Below are positions 9,895 to 21,203 of a DNA stretch of 64,000 bases, piece after piece. Position numbers and translations under genes: made by a program. Within the stretch, counting starts at the first letter, position 1, and each line of letters starts with the position of its first letter. Source of the DNA: Isoperla grammatica (taxonomy: Eukaryota; Arthropoda; Insecta; Plecoptera; Perlodidae). The stretch covers positions 4,671,946-4,735,945 of the forward strand of contig OX246741.1 in the NCBI GenBank assembly GCA_945910005.1, given 5' to 3'. The notes under the pieces are model-generated. The model made no database searches, was not told the origin of the DNA, and worked only from the letters and a program-made list of their open reading frames with translations.

Positions 9895-10254
9895 TGTCAA
9901 ATACTGTCTAGCCCGGTATCTCAAGTAGACAAATTATTATTTTATATAACTAGCTCAGTCGATATTACATTACTTACTCGTTTGATGGCTTGATGTTTAC
10001 CTCACGAACAACCGTCGCACTTCGAAACAGGCCTGTTTCGTCGTCCCGAAGCAGCTGTCGTGGGCGTCACACACACAAAAACCAGTCCTCCACTGACACC
10101 TTTTTAAACAACACTAAGTTTTTTTATCTTGTTATTTTTCTCAACCATAGTAACATCTCTCAACAATACCCAACAATCTTTCTTTTTTACAACCACTTCT
10201 TCTTTTTACCAAGCTTCCTAGATCCAACCCTATCCGCCTTCCATATATGTTACA
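9895..10254 (-). repeat. 5' LTR of Gypsy-type retrotransposon
   Basis: 360 bp, apparently identical to 3953-4312. On the minus strand it carries a TATATAAAA box near 9951-9943, followed by the leader with the primer binding site and Gag. It should contain the element promoter. The next four bases, atta (10255-10258), are shared with the other LTR. Confidence 0.95.
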
Positions 10255-10400
10255 ATTATCTTTGGTGATAGTAAAGCAGTTAAACCATTACAGAGCGTCA
10301 CGGAATATTTCACATCCAAGACATTAATTTCAATGATATCAAAACCTAAACTCAAAATTCTGATATAGCAGTAAACAAAATTAACGACGTGTGGTCTTAC

Positions 10401-10579
10401 CGTTGTTGTTTAGTGTGTCCCCGTTGATGTTATTGGGGTTGGTGGTCTTGGGGCTCGTGGCCTTCGTCACTTCGTAGGTGACAAAGTTGTTAGACAGGAA
10501 GGCAGCCTTCTCGCTCCTCAAGTACAGGTCAAACGCTGTCCCGGCTATCAGCATGATAGCAGCCACAGTCGAGGCAGCC
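10401..10579 (-). CDS. NRF-6-like protein, exon 4 (first membrane segment)
   Basis: Acceptor AG at 10581-10580 after TTTCTCGTTTGAC; donor GTAAGA at 10400-10395. It is 179 bp, entering with 1 nt (completing V with exon 3) and leaving with 1 nt (completing G with exon 5). It begins AASTVAAIMLIAGTAFDLYL, a hydrophobic segment ending in the FDLYL that usually closes the first helix of NRF-6-like proteins. A polar loop with an Asn/Thr-rich stretch (TNPNNINGDTLNNNG) follows, probably cytoplasmic. The junctions with exons 3 and 5 are in phase, which supports the model. Confidence 0.87.
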
Positions 10580-11091
10580 CTGTCAAACGAGAAACAACAC
10601 ATACTAAATGTATTCTTATGTGCCCTGCCACACTTGGCGATTCATCCGCTTTGAACCGTGAGCGACCGCGACATGCAGCGTTCGGTCCGCGCGGATTGTC
10701 CGCCCCCGAGGAACGTGGAGCATTGTCTCTTATGAGGGTTGACACACTGGCGGTTCTCCCGCACAGGGTTTCAGTGAATGTTGGTCACTTTATTTCAAAA
10801 CAGCGAGGGGAGAGTTAGTAATGTTGGGTACAGAGAAGTTTATATGCGAGGTGGAGGCTAGGGGGTGTTTGTGGGAATTGTATATTGTAGCGATCGGGAC
10901 ATGAAAATAACGTAATGTATACAATATATGCTAGTTCAATGTCTTTCATCGGAGAAGTAATGTGTGAATGTAGTGAGGCCCTTGCTGCAAGGGCGCGGTT
11001 CACCCGCAAGTGTCACCTAAAGATTGTCCGCGGATGGTCCGTGGCCGCCGTCTGAAGCGCAGACCGTCTGCAAGTGTGTCGCCGCACTTAA
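10580..11091. other. Intron 3, GC-richer part
   Basis: Non-coding. At 10620-10760 and 10980-11090 the sequence is GC-richer than its surroundings, with tccgc-rich phrases (gcggattgtccgcc; ttgtccgcggatggtccg). It may be the host element into which the TTAA element inserted, because the GC-rich character resumes at 11765 (gcgacgcaagcgggatgcg). No ORF is supported. Confidence 0.35.
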
Positions 11092-11760
11092 AGGGATAGT
11101 CAGGTGAAAAACTAAAAAATCACCAATGAGTCATAAGTGCATGAAATTCAGTTATGTGTAAAAGTAAAATTGATAAAGGTTGCTTCAATGCAAGAAAAAA
11201 AATAGTGAACATAAAGCTATTCTACTAGATTCCCTTCGCCAGCTCTGCTGCATTTTTCTTCTTAAGCGTAGTACAGCTGTATCGGTTCTGAGCTCGCTAG
11301 CGCCTTCCCGATAGACAGAGCACTCATTGTGTTATACGAGACCAGCCACAACACTCGGCGACTGCGGACAGTGCCGCTCCAAACAGATCGCAACTTTCCT
11401 ACACATCAAGTCACACAAAAATGAATTGCAGGGCATTTTGTAGAAGTACACGTTCGTACTAAGAAGCATGTTATCGGTAGAGAAACGATGCACATTAAAA
11501 CTCCTCGTCGATTTCTGATAAGTAGGCCTATCCTATTCTACCGGTGGTTTTACTATCTCGAGGCAACATTTTTTTTATATGGAAATTACCATGAGAAAAG
11601 TTGCTCGGTGCTACTTGGTAGCAACAAGCCAAAAAATCGCGTTCTCTTTAATTTTTTAACCGCCTGCTTTTAAAGTATGGTATCTTTTAGTCATGTTTTC
11701 CATATTTGAGGGTCGACATTTATAAATGGTAGTTTTTTAATTTTTCACCTGACTGTCCCT
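11092..11760. mobile_element. TTAA-flanked non-autonomous DNA transposon
   Basis: 669 bp bounded by TTAA at 11088-11091 and 11761-11764. The terminal inverted repeats of about 28 bp begin agggatagtcaggtgaaaaa on the left and, on the minus strand at the right, agggacagtcaggtgaaaaa. TTAA target sites are typical of piggyBac and Kolobok superfamilies. No transposase is encoded. Confidence 0.8.
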
Positions 11761-12252
11761 TTAACGCGACGCAAGCGGGATGCGATGATAATAATATATG
11801 GTCAGCTATATTATCAGTGTAATCTCATTGGAACCATCACGCTATTCTACACGGTCTGTTGCCATTAGTTGCGAATAAACGACCTTCACTCTCGTCAGAC
11901 GAGAGTCAGTTTTTGTTATTGTTTTTGTTTTTGTTCCCCCCCCCCCCCCCCCAAGGGAAAGGATGTTACCGAAATCAAACACGGAGAATGTTCATTGAGC
12001 GTTTCTTAACACGATATGTTGTGATTCCGTCGGTCACGCGTGTTCGGTAATAACGAACGAGATGAGGCCTTGAAAGCGTTGTTATTACGCGCTACAAACA
12101 CGTCTTACACACTATTTACTGCGTGCTGTGTAATAACGCGCCCATTTTCCGTGTTATCAATGCGTAGATTGGCTGGAAACATTTCTTCTTACTTTTCTTC
12201 TTCTCTTCTTTTCCATGTATCCACTAAAGTGGTAACACAGCAACCCTGTGGA

Positions 12253-12346
12253 TGCTGACGTCATAGATGAGTTAGTCGGAGCCAATCAGCGGGTGGCATA
12301 GTGATATTTGATTGGCCAATGCCTCACTCATCTATTAAGTCAGCAA
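12253..12346. mobile_element. Palindromic MITE-like element
   Basis: Two arms, 12253-12289 (tgctgacgtcatagatgagt...) and 12308-12346 (its reverse complement with several mismatches), separated by about 18 bp. The arms share atagatgagt and gccaatca. A small foldback element is likely; the superfamily is unknown. The left arm contains a TGACGTCA site. Confidence 0.55.
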
Positions 12347-12570
12347 CAGTAAAGCAATTCACTTAGATTTGTAATGTGATGTTGCTGCGGATACCTTTCA
12401 CACCATTTGAAAAAAACGAAATCATAAAAAAGAGGAATTAATTCTCTAGAGGATAGCATGTTTTAATTTTCTTTTGGGACTGTTTAAAAGCATTTAAAAT
12501 CAAATTTTCAGACCGAAATCTGGTGTTCCGCAAGGTCTCAATCAATCTAAGGGGTTGTTGGTATACATAC

Positions 12571-12746
12571 ACAAGCATCCAGAAGGTGGGGTCTGTAGTC
12601 ATGTCGTAGTACTCGTGTGGGGTCCGAACATTGACGATCTTGAGCGAGCGAGGGACATCGTTGGACGCGGAGAGCTGCACGATCTGTCGCACATCCTCTC
12701 CGTTGCAGACTAGCGGCAGACACAGGCCCATCTGGATGTGGCGACT
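12571..12746 (-). CDS. NRF-6-like protein, exon 3 (end of NRF domain)
   Basis: Acceptor AG at 12748-12747 after a pyrimidine-rich stretch; donor GTATGT at 12570-12565. It is 176 bp, entering in phase 0 and leaving with 2 nt. The peptide begins SRHIQMGLCLPLVCNGEDV, matching the family motif G-x-C-x-P-x-x-C-x-x-x-D that closes the extracellular NRF domain. Two cysteines are present and probably pair. It ends in TDPTFWML, running straight into the first membrane helix in exon 4. Confidence 0.9.
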
Positions 12747-13785
12747 CTGTAGACACAACAGAAGACACAGCCTTCGTTATTGTTACACTTACAAACAAAC
12801 AGAACCGGAATATGTTGATTTTGTGTACGTGTACACAAAATCAACACAGACGTGCGCACCGCCTCGTCAGACTCGGCACATGCCGGGTCTAATGTGGCAA
12901 CCTCGACCGCAAGAAGATGATGATTGTATGATTGTAAACCAATCCTTATGATTTGTAAACTAAAATGTCTTAAAACATACGAAATCTATTCTGATTTCCA
13001 AAATTAAAAAAAACTCCCTCCTGGGGCACTCTCGCACTCCCAAAACCCCCCTTCAGTTGTTGAGAATATAGTCCTAATGCCAGATCTAAAGTGTTTTATA
13101 CTGCCACGCTTATGAGTCAACATATTTCGATTCTGTTTGCACCAAAATACACATAGCTTAATTATTATTCATGGTACGTTATGATTCTTTTCAATAGAAT
13201 CACATATTACTTTTCGGGTCTTAAAATTCATTTCTTAAACTTAAGTGTTTAGTAGTTGTGCCTTCGAACATTGGAGAGTATCTGTACTATAATCAACTTG
13301 TGTAAGGTAATAATGAAAGTTCAAATAGGTTTTGCTTAATGTCATGCTGTTGTTATTTTTCTCTGTATTATTGTAGGTGGAGTGGTTTATACATAAGAAT
13401 GAAGTGGAATTTAAAAAATCCATGCCTTATGCGGGATGCCATTCAAACCTACGTCCGCCCCATAGTTGCATGTACACGGTTTGGATCTGATCCAGTGCGC
13501 TTATTTTCTCCTCGCATGTCTTTTACACGCGATTCTATGTGGGAGGTCTTACACAATTTATCATGTGCAATATCAGAATTTTAAATTTGTACGTATTTAT
13601 TCAGTTGATTGTTAAATGCCTTTCTTTTCTTGGTATCATTCGTTAAAATGCTAAACATATAGAAATAAAAAAGAAAATAAATACAACTGCTAGGCTCAAA
13701 ATAATAGTAAACCAACGATGTCAATATTGTAAGACAACTAGATTAATAACAATAACAATAATTGCTATTATTATTGGTGGTTTTA
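12747..13785. other. Intron 2, 3' part
   Basis: Non-coding, AT-rich. Several short ORFs occur on both strands but none resembles a known domain or has convincing splice sites. Nothing recognised. Confidence 0.35.
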
Positions 13786-13985
13786 CGACGACCTCAACAG
13801 CTATAGGTGATTCACGTCGACCGCATCAGATCCATCACACATTGCCGGGGTCGTCATAAGGGGAGTCCATTAATGGGGGGAACGGACTAGTGGAAGGAGG
13901 AATGTGGGGGTGGCGACAGTAGAGAGGAAACGAACACTGTCTCTTCTGTCGTCTCTTACGACTGGCAGCGTCACCCTAAGCCACA
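13786..13985 (+). repeat. Dispersed repeat family H, copy 1
   Basis: Begins tttacgacgacctcaacagc, has a centre with ggggtcgtcataaggggagtcc, and ends with gtctcttacgactggcag and agcgtcaccctaagcc. A second long copy lies at 30105-30285. Shorter pieces of the head lie at 14628-14655 (plus), 2130-2165 (minus) and 58045-58080 (minus). Tail pieces lie at 23215-23275 (plus) and 60975-61050 (minus). Probably a SINE or MITE; class not assigned. Confidence 0.65.
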
Positions 13986-16182
13986 TTCTTCTATTCTATT
14001 CTAACAAAACATAAATATATATATTTAAACACAAACCTTAAATTATTTTACTTCATGTGGAAATCCTGCATGTTGTGGGCTAACCGACAATGTTATTTAT
14101 ACTGTAATTGAATGTGTTAATGCTCTCGTTACACGTTTTCACATATTAAACAGTAATAAATTACATAAAATGACTTTGAACACGGCCGTCTTACAGATAT
14201 AATAACTATTACGCTAATTATGCAATAGCGTGACAGTAAGCGGAGCGGTACGAGCCCGCAAGTACTTGTACGTAGTTGTACTTGTATACATTACCAAGCT
14301 GTTGATTAAATGATTGGGATAACTGTCTCGCTATTTAGTTGTAATTTATAGCGTAAGGCGCTTCGTGCTGACAGGTGTGTGTGTAAATAATGAGGACGGT
14401 GGAAAGTGTGAACCATCGTTGCGTTTTGTTGTGACTGTCAGAAAACCAAAGTTCTTCGTGTATATTTGCACAGCAAGCTGCAAGAACTAAGTAATTATTT
14501 ACATTGAGCTGGTGTGGTGTGATGTGGTAGAGGGAAGTCTGCTGATTAGGGGTTGGTCTGCTAAACCATAGATGCTACATGTGCCAAATTTGAGTTCTGA
14601 CTTGATTTGATTTTGATTATTTGGTATATAATGACGTACTCGACAACTATAGGTCAAATAGCAAGATCTTGCTAGAAATTCTCCCAAGTTTACAAAAACA
14701 AATGTAATTTAAGCTAAACACGGGATAAGTTGTAGATTACCGCCCACTTATTAACGAAAGTCAAGTTTATAAAGTATTTACACATGTTAAGAGAATGTTA
14801 AGGTTGTTATCTCAATTTTCGAGACTCTACGAGCAAGTCCAGCGAGCGTCAAGAGGAAAATATCTATTCTTGAACTTTTCGAGAAATTCCGATACTTGGT
14901 TTTGTCTTGTAGGAGAATAAAACACATATGCCGTGACTTTGGTTAAAAAATCGTAATCTTCCGATTTTTGAATAATATGATAGTTAAAAAAAAAAGAAGA
15001 CTTCACAATTAAATATTACCATAAAAATAAAAATAAACCAAAAAGAGTGATAATACTCGTTTGTTTCCTTCGATAGAACCAAATACCTTCATCTGCATAA
15101 GTCGTGTTTGCTTTTATGTGCAACGCAACAGAATCTCAGGAGACTGGCTTATAGTCGTGTTCCATAACCACGCACGAGCATACTGTTACAAGTGTACATG
15201 AGGTAACAATCCCTTGCATTGCTTCTCAATTTATTTGTCCGCTTTACTCAATAACAGCTGCCCTGGTACGGTCACACTCATACATCTTACGCCATTTAAT
15301 TCACGATTGAAAACACATTGTTTCTTGAGTTCCTTTCTCTTTGCATTGTCTTTGCATTGTCTTTGCGTTGTCGTTGCGTTTAAAAGATGATAATTTTATA
15401 AATTGGAAATCGTTTGAATTGAGCTCTGTTGTGTGTTGTTGTGTGATTCACGCGAGGCAGATAGCGAACATGACTATATGTATTACAGACACTGTCACGA
15501 GACACTGCCTGATGATTATCTTGATCAAGCTATCGCGTCTCGTGTCTCGTATTACGAAACTGAAAGTTACTATTGTAATCGAATTAATTGTCGCAAATAA
15601 ACACGTTTACAGCTTTCCTAATTTTTCTCATTTGTAAATGTTTCTCCATGGTTTAATTAATAAGTAGAAATTTTAATTGGGTTTCGTATTTATTGTTTCT
15701 ATTTAAAGAACATAAATTGATTAGAGTAATTGGTGAAAAGAAAGCGTTTATTTATACAGATAACAATACCATAATAATTGCACGAGTGCTCAACTATTTG
15801 GATAGTTCAATTTTATCGTTAGGTACCCTCGTTAATAATTGGCAGGAGTAGACTACTTGCGGTAATTAACTCTATCTATAGGTCGTAGATCAGTTTCGAA
15901 CATGGTGTATTGAAAACTGATTTTAAATATTGATGCATACAATCATCATCTATTAACATTGACTTTATATTTTTGATTATTGTTCATTGGAGTCCCTACC
16001 CCTAGGGGCGCCCGTAGTTGCCACGTAACAGTTTCATGCATGCTATTTCCCACATAGAAAACAAATCCTTATCAACCATGGGTGCTTCTAGCCGGGGGTA
16101 GGGGAAACCTATCTAAGGGTCCGAAATCATATTTGAAAATGTTCTATTAGTGTTCTAATATGTCAGCGCCTTCTGAACTCAC
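13986..16182. other. Intron 2, remaining part
   Basis: Non-coding. Holds a head fragment of repeat family H at about 14628-14655 and a short four-unit repeat of tctttgcattg at about 15335-15380. No coding exon recognised. Confidence 0.4.
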
Positions 16183-16379
16183 CGCCGATGTGTTGTGCAT
16201 GGCGTTGACCTCGACGCGCACACGGAAGAACCCGAGAGGGAACGGAGACTTGCTGACGGGTACCGAGGGCAACTGGGGCGCATCTTCATTGCCAGTGGCG
16301 TCACACAGAGTAGACGAGCCCGACCAGTAACTGTTGCCCCAGAAGAACCCGGCCGAGTAGCGACCAGTGGCGTCAGTCA
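16183..16379 (-). CDS. NRF-6-like protein, exon 2 (core of NRF domain)
   Basis: Acceptor AG at 16381-16380 (minus: tgtctgtgtgtgtttag); donor GTGAGT at 16182-16177. It is 197 bp: 2 nt completing the split Met codon from exon 1, then 65 codons. The join gives WALKMTDATGRY, the diagnostic NRF-domain phrase W-A-L-x-M-x-D-A-x-G. FFWGN and a cysteine (STLCDA) follow in the expected places. Upstream in the transcript, six decayed copies of its acceptor, five also with its first 92 bp, form a 137-bp tandem array. The functional copy is told apart by TCG (Ser) where the full copies have ACG (Thr), and by keeping its 3' half and donor. Confidence 0.92.
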
Positions 16380-16424
16380 CTAAACACACACAGACAATAG
16401 CGTTAATAACGAATAAGCAGCCTC

Positions 16425-17164
16425 GTTGCCAGTGGCGTCACACAGAGTAGACGAGCCGGACCAGTAACTGTTGCCCCAGAAGAACCCGGCCGTGTAGCGA
16501 CCAGTGGCGTCAGTCACTAAACACACACAGACAATAGCGTTAATAACGAATAAGCAGCCTCGTTGCCAGTGGCGTCACACAGAGTAGACGAGCCCGACCA
16601 GTAACTGTTGCCCCAGAAGAACCCGGCCGTGTAGCGACCAGTGGCGTCAGTCACTAAACACACACAGACAATAGCGTTAATAACGAACAAGCAGCCTCGT
16701 TGCCAGTGGCGTCACACAGAGTAGACGAGCCCGACCAGTAACTGTTGCCCCAGAAGAACCCGGCCGTGTAGCGACCAGTGGCGTCAGTCACTAAACACAC
16801 ACAGACAATAGCGTTAATAACGAACAAGCAGCCTCGTTGCCAGTGGCGTCACACAGAGTAGACGAGCCCGACCAGTAACTGTTGCCCCAGAAGAACCCGG
16901 CCGTGTAGCGACCAGTGGCGTCAGTCACTAAACACACACAGACAATAGCGTTAATAACGAACAAGCAGCTTCGTTGCCAGTGGCGTCACACAGAGTAGAC
17001 GAGCCCGACCAGTAACTGTTGCCCCAGAAGAACCCGGCCGTGTAGCGACCAGTGGCGTCAGTCACTAAACACACACAGACAATAGCGTTAATAACGAATA
17101 AGCAGCCTCGTTGCCAGTGGCGTCAGTCACTAAACACACACAGACAATAGCGTTAATAACGAAT
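16425..17164 (-). repeat. 137-bp array made of partial exon 2 copies with decoy acceptors
   Basis: Five full units start at 16425, 16562, 16699, 16836 and 16973, and a shortened one at 17110. Each full unit joins about 45 bp of intron 1 (gttattaacgctattgtctgtgtgtgtttag on the minus strand, given here in two parts: gttattaacgctattg and tctgtgtgtgtttag) to the first 92 bp of exon 2. Candidate acceptors lie at about 16517, 16654, 16791, 16928, 17065 and 17130. The units lack the exon's 3' half and donor. Reading on from a decoy acceptor meets an in-frame TAG at the next unit's acceptor. The short last unit lacks the segment between two TGACGCCACTGG repeats of the exon. Confidence 0.93.
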
Positions 17165-20100
17165 CAGGGGGCTGTGACGATATAGGTCGGGAATTGATCT
17201 AGGACCCTTAGGTAGAGCTAATCATGGCCTCATAAATCTTCAATGACAACAATGTACAACAGTGAAAAATGCACCTTAACATAACTATCAAAGACCCTTA
17301 GATAGAGAAAATTACGGCTTTCTAGATCAATTCTGAATATCATCTCAGGACCCAATTCCAAAAATAACCATGTTGCCGTGTTTTGTTTCGAACAAACATT
17401 GAATGTGCACCAATCAAAGAAAGATACAACAATGGAGTTGCCTAGCAACACGTTGTTTGTCTGCGTGTGATGTCACTTCCTCCTAATTTGAGCTCTGTGC
17501 TACTGGTTGGTAGTTAGTTTCATTGTTGTGTATTTCTTTGATTCGCACACATTCAATATTTGTCCGAAACAAAACACTGTGGAGTGAATATTTTTTTATT
17601 CGGAATTAATGACTGAGCACAACCCCAACAACCCCTATCCCGGGTAGTTTCGCTCAGCCTTATCGGTTACATTTCCCCCAAAATAAAGACAGGGGAGGGT
17701 TGTCGCCAGGACTTTGGGGTCGTGATAAGGAAGAACGGTGGTAGGTTCTTTCACATATTATTATGTAGCACTTTTGTGTCAAGATATAACGTCTTCCAGT
17801 ACAAAATGATTTTCGTGGACATCGACGTATCTAAACTGTCTAGAACAGTTTATTTGTTAACTATCGAAACTCTCCCCCTAACTGTAACCGCGCCGCTATA
17901 AGTTGTGCGGCACATGGCGAGTTCTTGAGAAGCTGTGTTGGGGTTGCCTATGCGCTGCAAGTACGGCGCACCGTACGGTGGCGCCTCCCGACGGTAACCG
18001 TCAGAACTGTTACCGAACAAGGATCTGTTGTGTCATTGAGATGTTGGTTTTCTTCAGTTCCACTTCCATCTGCCAGATCAAGTTTATAAATATGCGAACT
18101 AGTACAATATAAATAACGTTTTGTGGCAATTACTTTGCATTTCTGACGAGGGTGGGATGGAAAAAGGAGGGGGGGGGGGGGGGGGGAGGGGCTCTCTAAA
18201 AATGTATTCGATTTATTTTTAACTGGATAAGGTAAACTTTATTTTCAATTCTAAGTTTGGCCATGGAGTCACTACAGTTAAAGCTTAGAGCGGAAGTGTA
18301 CGTCATGATTCATGAACTAACTAACGTGATATCATCCACAAAACAACTTTAAGTTGTGAGTTAGTGATTCACGATCGTAACAATCTGTCAACGCATTTAA
18401 TGACGCACTAAAGTCAATCGTCAGCTCGTAAACTCTGGTCGCTAAGTTTTCAGGCCATTCGGTATTGAAGACTCGGGTTCGAATCCCAGAGTTTTTTTTT
18501 TTGTAATGTCTCGCTTTCACATATTCGAAGAGAGATGTTTGCATTTTGTAAACGTTTCTGACAGATCAAGTCATTTTTCTATTTCTTTCTCTCATCCAAA
18601 GATATTATTACCCTCGAGCCAGTATGCAAAATTTAAGCTCTTCTTTCACTTTCCTCGGCTTTCTCCTATCCTAATGTTGCTTCTGTTATCGACAATTAAC
18701 GCCTCAGTATGTCATAAAACACGAAGTATCGTTTTATGAATGGATCAGTGTCCATCTGTCCTTTTAGTCTCGTTGGTCAAGTTCTATGCGTTATGCTCAG
18801 AAGTGACACATAGACAACAATACTTGTATTGTATAGTACTGTAAAAAAAAAAACGAAAGGGAAAATCAACATTCTACCCACAGTGTTAGGAATAGTGAAT
18901 CTATTTACTATTTATTAATTTAAATCAATATCAGTTTAAAACTGTGTGTTTTCAAAACTGGTCTAAAAGTAATATTTCACATTCCTGCTCTGCCCAAAGC
19001 AACATCCCATACATATCCTAGCTCAGTTAAAGTGCTCGTTATCAACACAGTTTCCTATTTATTAAAATTTACTCTAAATCAACAAGTAATAATATTGATG
19101 ACGTTAAAAAGATTGAATCACTCGAAAACTGATTTTCAAGTTAGTCTTCAGGGTTGTGTGTGGTTTAGTTTTCAACCAGAGAGAGTGAATGAGAGGGTTC
19201 ATCACTTTTGAAATATCATCTTCAATGTGAATGCAACAAGGTATAAATGAAACATCGGTCATAAACGCTTCACGCACATAGACCACAACATAATTTCATT
19301 GTGTGTGTACGTGCCTATACTTGTTTGGTTATGAAAACATACTTTTTATGCTGTTGACATACTTATTGATGTGGTTTTGATCTGTTTTATATTGATCAGC
19401 TCAACGAGGGAATAAATAGCATAGTGGATGCTATTGTACCTGCCAATCTTCTTGGACCAGCTGCTGTTCCATCAAAATCATTCTACCCGGACATTAATAA
19501 CGATATGATATAGCATGTCATTATTTTAATTGTAATACTGTATCAGTACGTATGTGTATAGCGACGCTTTTTACTGACATCACCTGCTGAAATTGCAGCT
19601 TTCAATGAAAGTAAACATTTGCATGCGTGTTCCTGAATATGTAATTATTACTGTACATTTCCCCCAATTATAATAAAAAGAGGTAAGCCTGCTCTTACTC
19701 GAAACATTGGGGTTATTTGCCTCACTTTCCACCCGGAACGTAAATACTGGTGTAATGGGTGGGTATAGAACGACACGAGAACATTCCAATACAAATTGTT
19801 TTTATCTCTTTTTCAAAATGTTGTATTGAATAAATTATTTTATATATTCTGTTTTATATAGAACGTTATTTTATTTTTTGATGTAGGAAAAGTATTAAAT
19901 TAAAATACAATTTTAATTAATGTATATTTTAATATTAAAAAAATCATGTTTTCTTTTTGGAAAAAAGGCTGATCCAAAAAATCAGATTTACTTTTTTTAT
20001 TTTTGACAATTAACAATGATCTCGCATTCACATTGAATTTGATCGCAGAACATTTACATGTGTGAATATTGATTCCTTTTGACCTCTCTAGAACAGCTCT

Positions 20101-20720
20101 TACAACATCCTCCTTCATGATTGTTGACGAAACTATATGAAATCTTCTAGTAAAAGTCTACAACTTCCTAGGCATACAACCTCACAACCTCTTAGACACT
20201 TCAAGGTTAATTCCAGATCTTTTGTGAACATGATTTAGAAATTGGTCTATTACTACATCGAAGTCTTCTTCTATAAATCATTTCACAACAAATGAAATTA
20301 TCTGACAACACAGCCACAAATAAAAGGTCGTATTTAATTGGATCCTAAATAAGCATAAAACGTTATTAAAGGTTAAAGGACTTTATCCTAACATTACAAC
20401 ACTATAATAGCGAAATTACAAGTTTCGTTAGTTTGGTAACAACCTCACACATATATTCCACCAAATCGTGTCCATGCTGCTATAAGAATGATTCTCTAAC
20501 CGGAAGTGACCAGATGTTTGCGTGCAGTAATGACGTAGAAAGGTACTTGTTATAAGTGCATAGTGCACCGTAATATGCGACATGATTTTGGTTGTGACGA
20601 GAGGGGAAAGAAGGAAGGAAGAAAGGAAGTATGGAAGAAAGGAAGCGGCGACAGTTATGAAAGTCTTGGCTTGTTATTGTTGCGTGAGTAATCACATGTA
20701 ACAAGTCACGATTTAGTTGA

Positions 20721-20721
<1 letters not shown>
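17165..20721. other. Intron 1, segment
   Basis: Non-coding. It holds an 18-G run (18169-18186). A tRNA-like phrase with a T-arm (ctcgggttcgaatcccagag) followed by a T run lies at about 18425-18503. No coding exon recognised. Confidence 0.4.

Positions 20722-20759
<38 letters not shown>
20722..20759. repeat. (GACA)n microsatellite
   Basis: About nine units of agac/gaca in a pure run. Confidence 0.95.
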
Positions 20760-21054
20760 TACTGCACTTGTTTGGCTGTATAACAAGTCATGATAGATAA
20801 TATGCATTTACAGTATAATTAGTAATTATATACACTTTAATAACTAATACTTATGTTCAAATAAGAAAAACAGGCAACGTTCGAATGCATTACAAATGCG
20901 TCTGATAATTATTATTTAATTTTAAGTTTGGTTCCATTTGCATTCGCTTAAATATGTTGTTGATTATTGTATTATGTTATCATACTAATACCGTTCTATT
21001 GGTATCTATGAAGACTGTTAGCTTTTAGTTAGCGTTAATCTTTGCGCAGAACTT

Positions 21055-21203
21055 GGCCTTGATTCTCTATGGTCAACGATAAGGTGATCACCGGTTTTGG
21101 TCGTTATGAGAAGGCTGTGACCCAATCACAGCCATCAATTCGCCTTCCGTAACGACAGAAACCGGTGAGAAATTTACCACAGATTTAGAGAATCGGGCTC
21201 CTG
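21055..21203. mobile_element. Palindromic MITE-like element
   Basis: Imperfect inverted arms, 21061-21120 and 21126-21200. Both carry gattctcta at the outside and caccggtttt-ggtcgtta in the middle, and meet in a perfect 8-bp stem (ggctgtga/tcacagcc) around a 5-nt loop. Non-coding; superfamily unknown. Confidence 0.6.

Larger units (their letters stand above)
3953..10254 (-). mobile_element. Ty3/Gypsy-type LTR retrotransposon, complete
   Basis: Order on the minus strand: 5' LTR (10254-9895), primer binding site (9891-9874), Gag (9655-8330), Pol in the -1 frame (to 4977), a non-coding 3' region, a polypurine tract (about 4329-4317) and the 3' LTR (4312-3953). Protease, RT, RNase H and integrase come in Gypsy order. 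Both ORFs are open and the LTRs look identical, so the insertion is recent and may be competent. No envelope ORF or chromodomain is visible. It lies in intron 4 of the NRF-6-like gene in the same orientation, so its LTR signals could interfere with host transcripts. Missing target duplications are a caveat. Confidence 0.93.

Noticed and set aside
16425..17164. CRISPR-like or coding repeat array
   Set aside because: Units are contiguous 137-bp copies of exon/intron sequence without spacers. Unit length is not a multiple of 3 and each unit carries a TAG.
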